DNA of 62,890 bases from Oscillospiraceae bacterium (GTDB taxonomy: Bacteria; Bacillota; Clostridia; Oscillospirales; Ruminococcaceae), in assembly GCA_022793675.1 (NCBI GenBank), contig JAAWDH010000024.1, forward strand, positions 1 through 62,890, in the 5' to 3' direction. Positions 26,580-34,414 of this stretch are shown piece after piece. A program made the position numbers and the translations under genes. Below the pieces are notes generated by a model, which was given only the letters and a program-made list of their open reading frames with translations, searched no databases and was not told where the DNA came from. Position 1 is the stretch's first letter. The number at the start of each line of letters is the position of its first letter.

Positions 26580-27095
26580 TCAAAATGCCAGCCCAGACGG
26601 ATAGCTGTCGTCAATCAGCGTGTAATCCGCATCGTGCAGCCGGCACATTTCCAGCGTCTTTTTATTGTCCGCCAGCAGCGATTCCATCGTGCAGTCCGCA
26701 TCGTCGCCCCGCTGCTCAATCGTGCTGGCATAAGCTTTAATGTCGTCATAATGGCTGCGGATATAGCCCTCGCTCATAACCAGGCAGTGGTAACGGATAT
26801 GCCGGCGGTACTCTTCCTCGAAGCTTTCCGCCCAGTCAAACGGGATATAGCAGCCCTCGACAATCAGGTTCTGCCCGTTCTCAATCGCCGTTTTGACCAT
26901 CTCCCGGACAATCGGCCACAGGTAAGCCGTCAGCGCCCCATCGTCGCTTATAGGCGTAAGCGACGTCTGCCCGCTGCGGATCAGCCCCATCTTCAGATGG
27001 TCAATCGAAAGATAGGGATAGCGGTACTTCTCCAAAAGCCGCTGAGCCATTGCTGTTTTCCCGGTATGGGATGCGCCTGCGATCAATAAAACCAT
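26580..27095 (-). CDS. P-loop kinase-like ATPase
   Basis: Protein of 171 residues with Walker A GASHTGKTA (about 7-15) at the very start, and a DH pair (SIDHLKMGL) typical of zeta-toxin/2-phosphoglycerate-kinase-like small kinases. It probably phosphorylates a small molecule, identity unknown. It is the first gene of the leftward operon, 16 nt before the esterase, with its own promoter. It is not an adenylate kinase, since the lid signatures are missing. Confidence 0.75.
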   Translation of the reverse strand: MVLLIAGASHTGKTAMAQRLLEKYRYPYLSIDHLKMGLIRSGQTSLTPISDDGALTAYLWPIVREMVKTAIENGQNLIVEGCYIPFDWAESFEEEYRRHIRYHCLVMSEGYIRSHYDDIKAYASTIEQRGDDADCTMESLLADNKKTLEMCRLHDADYTLIDDSYPSGLAF

Positions 27096-27138
27096 GTCGC
27101 CCTCCTACTGCTGCCCAAGGCAGCTGCCTATATCCATT

Positions 27139-27167
27139 ATTCTACCACATTTTCCCCATATCCTCAA
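27139..27167 (-). promoter_or_regulatory. Promoter of the kinase-esterase-acyltransferase operon
   Basis: Minus strand: TTGAGG (27162-27167), 17 bp, TAGAAT (27139-27144), about 40 nt before the first start codon. Confidence 0.65.
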
Positions 27168-27223
27168 CCTGAAGACTGTAAATTTTTTGCGGGCGGCCCG
27201 CAGCCTTCCCGCCTCCCATGCCT

Positions 27224-28135
27224 TTACAGCCCCATAGCCAGCAAAAGCGCGGTAATAATAGTCAGGCTGACCACAATCGTAGCCGAGTTAATGGCCCCGG
27301 CAAGGCCAATGTCGCCGCCGATTTTGCCGGAATAGGGCACGGCCACGGTGGAAACCGGGGCGAAGACGACAATGGCGAGCACCTGGCGCACTTCCAATGA
27401 AAAGGGCGTCAAAAAGTAAAAAGCCGCCGCCAACACCGCCGAAAGGGCGTAGCGCCAAAGCAGCGAAGCGCCGATCTGGGAAAGATAGCGCTTTTCCAAC
27501 CGCAGCTCAAACCCTACGCCAATCATCAGCATCGCCATAAAGCTGTTGGCGCCGCCGACAATCTCTGTAAAAGTCAGCACCGGCGCGGGCATTGAAAGCC
27601 CCAGCGCCGCCAGCAGCAGCATCGCCGCATAGGTGTCGAAAGTCACTGAACTAAACATCTTTTTCAGCACCGCTTTCGGATCGATCCGCCCGCCGGCGCT
27701 GACCGAAGAGGCAAGCCCATATGTGACGCCGTTGCACATAATCGCGTTGCCGGCGTCGAAAATACAGGTCGCCACAACCCCGACGGGGCCAAGGAAGCTC
27801 TGCGCATACGGCATCGTAAAGCAGCCGATGTTGTAACCGGAAAGGTTCAGCATCCCAAAGCCTTTCCCCAACGGCCCTTCCCTGCGGCCCTTCAGCCAGC
27901 CGGCGGCGACCATGATAAGGTTTGTGCCGATACCCAAGGCCGCCAGCAGCATCAGCCCCGGCTCGAAGCTGAAGGTGCTGAAGTTCGTTATTACCGCGCA
28001 GGGCAGTGTGATGTTCAGCACAATTTTAGAAAGGATGGAAAAGTCTTCCTTTTTAAAGAAGCCTATCCGCTTCAAAGTATACCCCAATACAATCATCAGC
28101 ACAAAACTGCCGGCTTTGATTAAAATTGTCCCCAT
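27224..28135 (-). CDS. AEC-family transporter (auxin efflux carrier-like)
   Basis: Polytopic membrane protein of 303 residues with roughly ten helices in two halves, as in the AEC/BART superfamily. Such carriers move malate, other carboxylates or amino-acid derivatives. Family-typical features are the opening LMIVLGYTLKRIGFF and NITLPCAVI in helix 2, and a crossing region near NLSGYNIGCFTMPY. The substrate is unknown. It is monocistronic, with a GGAGGG site and a good promoter, and lies upstream of the kinase operon on the same strand. Confidence 0.88.
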   Translation of the reverse strand: MGTILIKAGSFVLMIVLGYTLKRIGFFKKEDFSILSKIVLNITLPCAVITNFSTFSFEPGLMLLAALGIGTNLIMVAAGWLKGRREGPLGKGFGMLNLSGYNIGCFTMPYAQSFLGPVGVVATCIFDAGNAIMCNGVTYGLASSVSAGGRIDPKAVLKKMFSSVTFDTYAAMLLLAALGLSMPAPVLTFTEIVGGANSFMAMLMIGVGFELRLEKRYLSQIGASLLWRYALSAVLAAAFYFLTPFSLEVRQVLAIVVFAPVSTVAVPYSGKIGGDIGLAGAINSATIVVSLTIITALLLAMGL

Positions 28136-28197
28136 TTTGGCCCTCCGGTTTTTACTGTCTGCAATATTTTGCCATGCTGGATATTGGATAATAGTAA

Positions 28198-28226
28198 ATT
28201 ATACCGCATTGACAAGGTTTTTGCAA
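28198..28226 (-). promoter_or_regulatory. Promoter of the AEC transporter gene
   Basis: Minus strand: TTGCAA (28221-28226), 17 bp, TATAAT (28198-28203). Confidence 0.7.
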
Positions 28227-28415
28227 CCTTTTTAGAAAAATGCCCATAGGGACAAAATAAATGTTTTTATCGTATTTTTATTTTTTACAGCTATTATCAA
28301 CTAAAAAACTGATTTATCACCCTGATATACCGGAATGATAACATTGAATTTTGTCATAATAGACTAGCTGTTTGACTAATTTTGCGATACAATGGTAAAT
28401 GAAAGGGGCTTTTTT

Positions 28416-28615
28416 ATGAAACTAGCAACAAGCGCGGCGGCTGCCCCGCTGCGGGCACAGGCCACGGCCAGCTTTCGCGGCAAATCAAAACCATAGCAGA
28501 AGAGGCCGCCCTGTTTATGCAGCTGACGGCCCAAACAATTGAACGTACCCTCGCCAAACAGGCTGGCGACAACGTACATAATAGCCTGCGGCCGGAAAAC
28601 GGACAGTCTGACTAG
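28416..28615 (+). pseudogene. Small protein gene with apparent frameshift at the start codon
   Basis: ATG 28416 has a good GAAAGGGG site, but its frame stops after 26 codons. The frame one base over (GAA at 28418) stays open to a stop at 28613-28615, giving about 65 residues with natural, helical composition (GQLSRQIKTIAEEAALFMQ). One extra G after the ATG would restore a protein starting MET, as in the neighbouring gene at 28656, which also starts MET. Either a recent one-base deletion or a sequencing error has split it. I do not recognise the family. Confidence 0.55.
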
Positions 28616-28655
28616 CGCTATCCCGCTTCCTGCCAAATAAGAAAGGGGAGCCCCT

Positions 28656-28862
28656 ATGGAAACGCCGAAAAACCTGCCTACCGCCCCGCCCAGCGGCCGC
28701 TGGGAAAAAGAAGCCTGGCAGATGACGGCAGCCTGTCTGCGGCAGCTTATCATCCTATCTGCTGAAATCGACGGGCTGCTGCAAACAGCCGCCAAGCTGG
28801 CTGAAAAGTACCCGGCTGCGCCCGCTGACAGCTGTCCTCTACAAGAAAGCAAACAGCCTTAA
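28656..28862 (+). CDS. Small hypothetical helical protein (68 aa)
   Basis: A 68-residue soluble protein with a Pro-rich start and a central helix of about 40 residues (MTAACLRQLIILSAEID). It has a good AAAGGGGAG site 7 nt before ATG and is followed 6 nt later by a strong terminator, which argues that it is real. I recognise no family. Together with the preceding broken ORF of similar size it forms a small operon divergent from the AEC transporter. Confidence 0.6.
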   Translation: METPKNLPTAPPSGRWEKEAWQMTAACLRQLIILSAEIDGLLQTAAKLAEKYPAAPADSCPLQESKQP

Positions 28863-28868
28863 ACCTAT

Positions 28869-28903
28869 GCCGCCAAGGCAAGTCCGCTTTGGCGGCGTTT
28901 TTT
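28869..28903 (+). terminator. Intrinsic terminator of the small-protein operon
   Basis: Stem GCCGCCAA/TTGGCGGC followed by a T6 run. Confidence 0.88.
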
Positions 28904-29222
28904 GCGCCCATTTCCCATCCTGGAAGGTCCTCTAGTAAAAGCGCCGGCTGCGCTGCCGATATTGGCGGCAGCCCTTTGTTGGGGCGTACGGATGGTATTC
29001 GCTCCTCAAAGCTGTTTTGATTCAGCTCCCCCTCCCGGCGGATGCAGTCATCGGCAATATCTTTTCGCCTGGCGATTGGACAGATTTCTTAGCTGGCCGA
29101 TGAAAAAACCTTTCCATCATCCGCGGCTTCACTAAAAAATGGCGGAACACGAAGAAGGCGCAGATTAAACGCTGACCTAAAAGGCGCGTCTTCCTGCTTG
29201 GCAATATATATATAAATCAAAC
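28904..29222. other. Gene-free stretch, no convincing coding signal
   Basis: About 320 nt between two terminators. Short open frames on both strands lack ribosome sites and recognisable motifs. It may be decayed coding sequence; I see nothing that can be named. Confidence 0.5.
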
Positions 29223-29259
29223 ACCGCACAGCTAAAAGGCATCTGCGCGGTATTTTTTT
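29223..29259 (+). terminator. Intrinsic terminator upstream of the protease gene
   Basis: Inverted repeat ACCGC-A-CAG/CTG-C-GCGGT followed by a T7 run. It would insulate the protease gene from upstream transcription. Confidence 0.75.
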
Positions 29260-29370
29260 AGTCTTTCTGAGTTTTTGTCATAACATATAAAAAGATATGT
29301 AAAATTTTGGCAAATTAACTGTTGATGGATTAAAAAGGAAGTAGTATTATATACTTAAAATAATGAAAAA

Positions 29371-29955
29371 TTGGCACTATGTATTGCCCTTGTCGTGACT
29401 TTTGTCCTTTGCGGTGCACCAGTTACAGCATCCGAAAGATTGGCAAATGGCCGTTATTGGACCAATACGCCAAGGGATATCTTTTTCAGGTGCAGTTTCC
29501 CAACTAATGAGCGCGAAGCAGTCCGCAAGGCGATGCAGAAATGGAACGCAGTCAAAACGCCAATCAACAAAGCTATGGTAAGTATGTATCTGACTACCAA
29601 TTCGGATGAACGAAACGTAATAAGATATACTACTTCATATGACAAATGGATTGGATATACAGATGCAAGTTGGGATCACGATACTGGAGAAATGTATACG
29701 GTTGAAATTCTGCTAACTGATGTGGTCAATTGGTCGGTAGGCGGTTCTTCTACATCCTATGATATTCAGACTGTAGTTGAACATGAGCTTGGTCATACTT
29801 TAGGCGTTGCACATTGTCATGAAGAAGATGGTGATGGGCCTTGTTGGAGTCAGACCTGTCTCTCAAATGTAATGTATTGGCAAACGGAAAAGGGAGAGGT
29901 ACGAACTACCTTGACCTCCTATGACAAAGCGTCATACATTGATATCTATTGGTGA
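29371..29955 (+). CDS. Secreted matrixin-type zinc metalloprotease
   Basis: Protein of 194 residues with a signal peptide (about 1-21, ALCIALVVTFVLCGAPVTAS). The zinc motif HELGHTLGVAH (His138, Glu139, His142, Gly145, His148) is the HExxHxxGxxH signature of metzincins; the matrixin Met-turn may be the NVMY further on. As given, the frame opens at TTG 29371. An ATG eight bases upstream is out of frame by one A in a five-A run; one more A would give the classic start MKKLALCIA. So the start is either a weak TTG or the gene is frameshifted. It is followed 14 nt later by a membrane-anchored partner. AT-richer than its neighbours. Confidence 0.8.
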   Translation: MALCIALVVTFVLCGAPVTASERLANGRYWTNTPRDIFFRCSFPTNEREAVRKAMQKWNAVKTPINKAMVSMYLTTNSDERNVIRYTTSYDKWIGYTDASWDHDTGEMYTVEILLTDVVNWSVGGSSTSYDIQTVVEHELGHTLGVAHCHEEDGDGPCWSQTCLSNVMYWQTEKGEVRTTLTSYDKASYIDIYW

Positions 29956-29969
29956 GGAGGGTTTGATTT

Positions 29970-30572
29970 ATGAAAATGGTTCTTTCAAAAAAAGTAAAAA
30001 TCGTTGCTTTGGCAGCGCTTGCCCTAATAATCTGCGCAATTGCCGGATTTGCTTTCTTTAAGACAAAAGCCCCAGCTGAGCCGCCCAAAAAAATCGTACA
30101 CACTATATCATATTCATGGCCCTATGTTGACCTTGATACTGCTGTTGAAGAAGCGACGTATATTGTCTACGGACGGGTGACGGATATCAGCAAACCTCAG
30201 CTTCATGAAGTGATTGCATCAGATGGTGAACCTTTTCGAGAATATCACAGGCACGTTACTGTTGAGGTAATCTCCCAGCTTAAGGGCGAAAATACGGATT
30301 CGACCGTTCTTTTCAGAGAGATGGCCGGCGAGTCGGACGACGAGATTTATATCGTGGAAGGCTGCAAGAACGTTGCGTTGGATGATGAAATCCTGCTGTT
30401 TGCCAGTGAACATGGCACCTACCTGTCGCCTGCGACGCTGATCCCTGTGGTCGACGGCGTCATTGACCCAATCGAGCAGATGCGCCCCGAAAACATCAGC
30501 AGTATGCGCTCCGGAGAGATTAACGTTTTTGATTATCTGGATGCCGTTGAAAATAAACTGGGAACAGAATAA
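29970..30572 (+). CDS. Membrane-anchored extracellular protein, protease partner
   Basis: Protein of 200 residues with a basic start, one membrane helix (about 10-30) and an outer domain rich in strands (TYIVYGRVTDI, VTVEVISQLKGE). I do not recognise a named family, though this strand pattern recurs in secreted Firmicutes proteins. It is coupled to the metalloprotease gene (14 nt gap, GAGGAGG site), so it may be its substrate, inhibitor or receptor. A broken paralogue lies at 49904-50237 and shares the C-terminal MRPENISSMRSG. Confidence 0.7.
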   Translation: MKMVLSKKVKIVALAALALIICAIAGFAFFKTKAPAEPPKKIVHTISYSWPYVDLDTAVEEATYIVYGRVTDISKPQLHEVIASDGEPFREYHRHVTVEVISQLKGENTDSTVLFREMAGESDDEIYIVEGCKNVALDDEILLFASEHGTYLSPATLIPVVDGVIDPIEQMRPENISSMRSGEINVFDYLDAVENKLGTE

Positions 30573-30587
30573 GCAAAATATCGCTTA

Positions 30588-30627
30588 AAAAGCGGAACCG
30601 GACGTGTATTCCGATTCCGCTTTCTGC
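30588..30627 (+). terminator. Terminator after the protease partner gene
   Basis: Inverted repeat AAAGCGGAA/TTCCGCTTT with short flanking T run. A very similar hairpin follows the broken paralogue at 49840-49879, so the terminator was duplicated along with the gene. Confidence 0.75.
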
Positions 30628-30722
30628 TGCCTGAATTTACTGGCCTATCACGCTGCCGCTGCTGCGTCGAAAGCCTTTGGGAATTTTTTAATGCTGTTGC
30701 CCCGTCTCTGTCAAGCCAGCCG

Positions 30723-30750
30723 TTGACAAAAGGCTTTTTTGTGATATAAT
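30723..30750 (+). promoter_or_regulatory. Sigma-A promoter of the rubredoxin gene
   Basis: TTGACA (30723-30728), 16 bp, TATAAT (30745-30750). Confidence 0.85.
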
Positions 30751-30793
30751 AACAGTATCAAAGCGGCTTGCCGCGAAAGGAGTTGCTGTGACT

Positions 30794-30925
30794 ATGAAAT
30801 ATGTCTGTTCTGTCTGCGGCTACGTCTACGACGAGGAAGCCGAAGGCACAAAATGGGCCGACCTGCCTGACGACTATGCCTGCCCGCTGTGCGGCGTAGG
30901 CAAAGATTCTTTTGAAGCTGAATAA
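30794..30925 (+). CDS. Rubredoxin
   Basis: A 43-residue iron protein with the two ligand pairs CSVCG (about 5-9) and CPLCG (about 30-34) and the family stretch YVYDEEAEG. It carries electrons, typically to oxygen- and peroxide-reducing enzymes in anaerobes. An in-frame GTG at 30788 is an alternative start: the AAAGGAG site (30776-30782) lies 5 nt from GTG and 11 nt from ATG. The gene is shorter than the usual 52-54 residues because the C-terminal tail is missing. It has its own consensus promoter. Confidence 0.92.
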   Translation: MKYVCSVCGYVYDEEAEGTKWADLPDDYACPLCGVGKDSFEAE

Positions 30926-31019
30926 GCCCTTGCAGAGCGGGGAAAGCAGCCCTTGGCGCTTTCCCTGTTTTCTTTTTATGGAGAAAGCCTGTCCTGGGAA
31001 ATTTTCTTGTGGGAAGGGC

Positions 31020-31048
31020 TTGATTCCCGCGGCCGATTGTGTTAAAGT
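31020..31048 (+). promoter_or_regulatory. Probable promoter of the phosphodiesterase-kinase operon
   Basis: TTGATT (31020-31025), 17 bp, TAAAGT (31043-31048), about 50 nt before ATG 31101. Confidence 0.5.
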
Positions 31049-31100
31049 GAAGGTAACATTCCTGCGGCGCATTGCCGCAACGAAACAAAGGAGAATCGTC

Positions 31101-31889
31101 ATGAAAAATAAAATCGTCCTGGTTTTGGTAGATGGGATGCGCCCAGACGGCATTATGCAGTGCGGCAACAGCTTCCTTGCCGACCTGCGGGCAGAGAGCA
31201 CCCACTGCTTTCACGCGGCCACGGTGTTCCCCTCGGTCACCCTGCCCTGCCACACCTCCCTTTTCCTGGGGGTGGATCCTGACCGCCACGGCATTACCGA
31301 TAACCTTTGGATGCCGCAGGTACGGCCAGTGGACGGCATTTTTGAAGCAGCGCACAAAGCCGACCTGAAATGCGCGATGTTCTATAACTGGCAGCAGCTG
31401 CGCGACCTCTGCCGTCCCGGTACGCTCGATCACGCCTATTTCCAGCGGATGGCCCATGATATGGAGGCCGCCTGGGAACAGGAGCGGGAGATGGCTAACC
31501 TAACCATTGACTACATCAAAAAGGAATCCCCCGATTTTACCTTCCTTTACATCGGCTCCGTGGACGAAATCGGCCACCACTACGGCTGGATGGGTAAGGA
31601 ATACCTGGACACAGTAGCCCATGCCTCTGACTGCATCAAGCGGGTCAAGGAGGCTTTGCCGGAGGGCTATCAGCTGATTGTGACGGCGGACCACGGCGGC
31701 CACGACCGTACCCACGGCACCCGACTGCCGGAAGATATGACGATCCCAATGCTGTTCTGGGGCAGCGCTTTTGAAAAAGGCAAGGCGCTTGCTGAAGCGA
31801 ATATCAAAGACATTGCACCCACTGTAGCAGAACTCCTGGGGGTCAAACCTTCGGAAGAATGGGATGGCAAAAGTGTGCTGAAGGCGTAA
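31101..31889 (+). CDS. Alkaline-phosphatase-superfamily phosphodiesterase/nucleotide pyrophosphatase
   Basis: Cytoplasmic enzyme of 262 residues without signal peptide. The metal site and nucleophile of the NPP branch are visible: VDGMRPD (Asp), PSVTLPCHTS (nucleophilic Thr), VDEIGHHYG (Asp, His), TADHGGHDRTHG (Asp, His, His). It probably cleaves a phosphodiester or phosphonate-like ester on a small molecule. It is first of a close-packed set: hydroxyacid dehydrogenase (22 nt later), carbonic-anhydrase-like protein and a sugar kinase. The physiological substrate is unknown. Confidence 0.85.
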   Translation: MKNKIVLVLVDGMRPDGIMQCGNSFLADLRAESTHCFHAATVFPSVTLPCHTSLFLGVDPDRHGITDNLWMPQVRPVDGIFEAAHKADLKCAMFYNWQQLRDLCRPGTLDHAYFQRMAHDMEAAWEQEREMANLTIDYIKKESPDFTFLYIGSVDEIGHHYGWMGKEYLDTVAHASDCIKRVKEALPEGYQLIVTADHGGHDRTHGTRLPEDMTIPMLFWGSAFEKGKALAEANIKDIAPTVAELLGVKPSEEWDGKSVLKA

Positions 31890-31911
31890 GCCTTGCTGGG
31901 AGGGATTGTTT

Positions 31912-32883
31912 ATGGATAAAAAAGATACGATTATTGTACTGCTGCCGGTAGAAGAGGGATACCGCCGTCAGATGGAGGAAGCACTGCCGGGAGCAGCGTT
32001 TATCTGGACGGAAGGCGGTATTGTGCCGCCGGAAGCCTGGGAAAAGGCATCGGCCATCCTCGGCAACCCGACTTTGGAACAAGCCGCCCGCTGCCCCAAC
32101 CTGCGCTGGATCCAACTGGGCAGCGCAGGGACAGACGGCTACTGCGCGCCGGGCGCGCTGCCGGAGCCGGTCGCGCTGACCAATGCCACCGGCTGCTACG
32201 GCCACGCCATTTCAGAATATATGGTGGGGACAACACTGATGCTGATGAAAAAGCTGCACCTCTACCGGGACAGCCAGATGGCGGGGCGCTGGCAGGACGC
32301 CGGGGCGGTCATGAGCGTTACCTCTTCCCGTATCCTGGTGGTGGGGATGGGCGATATCGGCGGGTCCTACGCCCAGCGGATGAAGCTCTTGGGCGCCCAT
32401 ATTACCGGCGTCACCCGCACCGCCCATCCAAAACCTGATTATGCGGACGAGGCCGGGACGATTGGCCAGCTGGACGGCTTCCTCCCCCAAGCCGACGTGG
32501 TAGCGCTGTCGCTGCCCGGCGGGGAAAAGACGGCGAAGCTGATGGATAGGCGGCGGCTGGGGCTGATGAAAAGGGGCGCTTTGCTGCTCAATGTGGGCAG
32601 GGGGAGCGCGATTGACACCGACGCCCTTTATGATCTGTTGGAAAGCGGGCAGCTTGGGGGCGCGGCACTGGATGTCACCGACCCGGAACCGCTGCCGGAA
32701 GGGCACCCGCTGTGGAAATGCCCGTCGGCCTTCATCACCCCGCACACTTCAGGCGGCTATCATATGCGCGAAACCTATGAAGCGGTTATGGCGGTCTGCA
32801 TCGAGAACCTGAAAGCTTTCGCGGCGGGCAGGCCGTTCACCCATCAGGTAGACCGGGAAACCGGCTATATGAGGAGGGGCTGA
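31912..32883 (+). CDS. D-2-hydroxyacid dehydrogenase family protein
   Basis: NAD(P)-dependent oxidoreductase of 323 residues. The Rossmann motif VGMGDIGGSYAQR (about 144-156), the catalytic Arg in NVGRGSAI (about 229-236), the catalytic Glu region TDPEPLPEGHPL and the catalytic His in HTSGG are all present. It interconverts a 2-ketoacid and D-2-hydroxyacid. Substrate unknown. It belongs to the unit starting with the phosphodiesterase and ends 7 nt before the next gene. ATG 31912 chosen over TTG 31906. Confidence 0.88.
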   Translation: MDKKDTIIVLLPVEEGYRRQMEEALPGAAFIWTEGGIVPPEAWEKASAILGNPTLEQAARCPNLRWIQLGSAGTDGYCAPGALPEPVALTNATGCYGHAISEYMVGTTLMLMKKLHLYRDSQMAGRWQDAGAVMSVTSSRILVVGMGDIGGSYAQRMKLLGAHITGVTRTAHPKPDYADEAGTIGQLDGFLPQADVVALSLPGGEKTAKLMDRRRLGLMKRGALLLNVGRGSAIDTDALYDLLESGQLGGAALDVTDPEPLPEGHPLWKCPSAFITPHTSGGYHMRETYEAVMAVCIENLKAFAAGRPFTHQVDRETGYMRRG

Positions 32884-32890
32884 CCGCGCT

Positions 32891-33391
32891 ATGATGAAGA
32901 TACACGCTTCGGCAGTGCTGCTCAAAGGGGCAGTGGTCTCGGGGCAGGTAACATTGGAAGAAGGGGTGTCCATCTGGTACAACAGCGTCCTGCGGGGAGA
33001 CGCCGCCGCCATCCATGTGGGGAAAAACACCAACATCCAGGAGAACTGCGTCGTCCATGTGGACATCAACCAGCCCTGCGTCATCGGCCACGATGTGACA
33101 GTAGGCCATGGGGCGATTCTCCATGGCTGCACCATCGGCAGCAACACCATCATTGGTATGGGGTCTATTGTCCTGTCGGGGGCGGTCATCGGCAAGAACT
33201 GCATGATTGCCGCCGGCTCGCTGATCACCGGCAAGACGGTCATCCCCGACGGGAGCTTAGTTATGGGCAGCCCGGCAGAGGTAAAACGGCCGCTAAGCAC
33301 AACGGAGATCCTGCAAAATGAACAGAGCGCCTTGGCCTATTTGACCCTTTCCCAGCGGGAAAAGCGGGTCATGACGGCCCTTGGCAGCTGA
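32891..33391 (+). CDS. Gamma-carbonic-anhydrase-like hexapeptide protein (YrdA/CaiE type)
   Basis: Protein of 166 residues built of left-handed beta-helix hexapeptide repeats (ENCVVHVDINQPCVIG, then VTVGHGAILHGCTIG). The three metal-binding His residues of gamma carbonic anhydrases are visible in VVHVD, VGHGA and ILHGC. Many homologues show no measurable carbonic anhydrase activity, so the function is uncertain. It overlaps the ORF of the kinase slightly, so the genes are cotranscribed. Confidence 0.88.
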   Translation: MMKIHASAVLLKGAVVSGQVTLEEGVSIWYNSVLRGDAAAIHVGKNTNIQENCVVHVDINQPCVIGHDVTVGHGAILHGCTIGSNTIIGMGSIVLSGAVIGKNCMIAAGSLITGKTVIPDGSLVMGSPAEVKRPLSTTEILQNEQSALAYLTLSQREKRVMTALGS

Positions 33392-33419
33392 AAAAATCCC
33401 GGCGAAAGGAGCCTCCCCT

Positions 33420-34325
33420 GTGAAAATCCTCAACTTTGGTTCTTTAAATTGCGACAATGTCTACACGGTTCCCCATATGGTGAAAGCGGGGGAGACCCTT
33501 TCTTCGGCGTCGCTGGAAATTTTCCCCGGCGGCAAAGGACTTAACCAGTCTATTGCGCTGGCGCGGGCCGGCGCGCAGGTCTGCCATGCGGGTTTGATCG
33601 GTGAAGACGGCCGTTTTCTTGTAAAGCTTGCAGAAGAAAACGGCGTAGACTGCAGCCTTGTCGAACTGCGGCCGGGCAGAACCGGCCACGCCGTCATCCA
33701 GGTTGACCCTTCCGGTCAGAACTGCATCCTGCTTTACGGCGGGGCCAACCAGCTGGTAGACGAAGCTTATATCCGCCGGGCGCTGGCGGGGTTTGGGCCG
33801 GGCGACCTACTGCTTTTGCAGAATGAGATGAACCTGCCGGAGCGGATGATCGACCTAGCCTGGGAGATGGGGCTGACAGTAGCGCTGAACCCGTCGCCCT
33901 GCAGCGCAGCGCTGGCAAAATGCGATTTCCGCAAGGTGGAATGGCTGATTTTAAACGAGCTGGAAGGGGCGGCTCTCTCCGGCGAACCAGATGTTAAAAA
34001 GCTCCCCAAAGCAATCCTGCAGCGTTTCCCTCATATGAAAGTCGTGCTGACCCTTGGGGCAAACGGCGCGCGCTATGCCGACAGCGAAAGGCAGTTTTTC
34101 CAGCCTGCTTTTTCTGTAAAGGCAGTCGATACCACGGGTGCAGGCGACACCTTTACCGGCTTTTTCCTGGCGGCGGTCTTAGAAGGGAAAGAGGTTCCTG
34201 AAGCGCTGCTTCTGGCTTCCAGAGCGGCGGCCCTCGCCGTTTCCCGGAAAGGGGCAGCTTCTTCGATCCCCGCCCGCGCTGAAGTGGACGGGGGCGGGGG
34301 TACGCGGGGATACGACGCTTTCTGA
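33420..34325 (+). CDS. PfkB-family sugar kinase (ribokinase-like), C-terminus supplied by a repeat
   Basis: Kinase of about 301 residues. PfkB signatures are visible: GGKGLNQSIALARAGA near residues 34-49 and DTTGAGDTFTGFF (about 239-251, catalytic Asp). It phosphorylates a sugar or nucleoside, identity not readable. I chose GTG 33420, 9 nt after AAAGGAG, over the longer frame from 33381. The last roughly 10 codons (GGGGTRGYDAF) are read from dispersed repeat R4, so the native C-terminus has been replaced. Confidence 0.88.
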   Translation: MKILNFGSLNCDNVYTVPHMVKAGETLSSASLEIFPGGKGLNQSIALARAGAQVCHAGLIGEDGRFLVKLAEENGVDCSLVELRPGRTGHAVIQVDPSGQNCILLYGGANQLVDEAYIRRALAGFGPGDLLLLQNEMNLPERMIDLAWEMGLTVALNPSPCSAALAKCDFRKVEWLILNELEGAALSGEPDVKKLPKAILQRFPHMKVVLTLGANGARYADSERQFFQPAFSVKAVDTTGAGDTFTGFFLAAVLEGKEVPEALLLASRAAALAVSRKGAASSIPARAEVDGGGGTRGYDAF

Positions 34326-34394
34326 AGAAAGCTTAGCAAAGACTTTTCATCGCTAGGGCCACTGATAGGGCAGCCGTTAAGCCCTACTGCGTCG
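34294..34394 (+). repeat. Dispersed structured repeat, copy R4 (overlaps the kinase gene)
   Basis: Plus-orientation copy starting GGGGGTACGCGGGGATACG and ending CTACTGCGTCGG. The AGCTTAGC hairpin is reduced to GAAAGCTTAGC. Its first 30 nt are coding in the kinase frame and provide the TGA stop. Confidence 0.85.
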
Positions 34395-34414
34395 GTAAGC
34401 AGAGGGAGGATTTT

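Noticed and set aside
28902-29135. 77-codon plus-strand ORF
   Set aside because: No ribosome site, starts inside a terminator and has no recognisable pattern.
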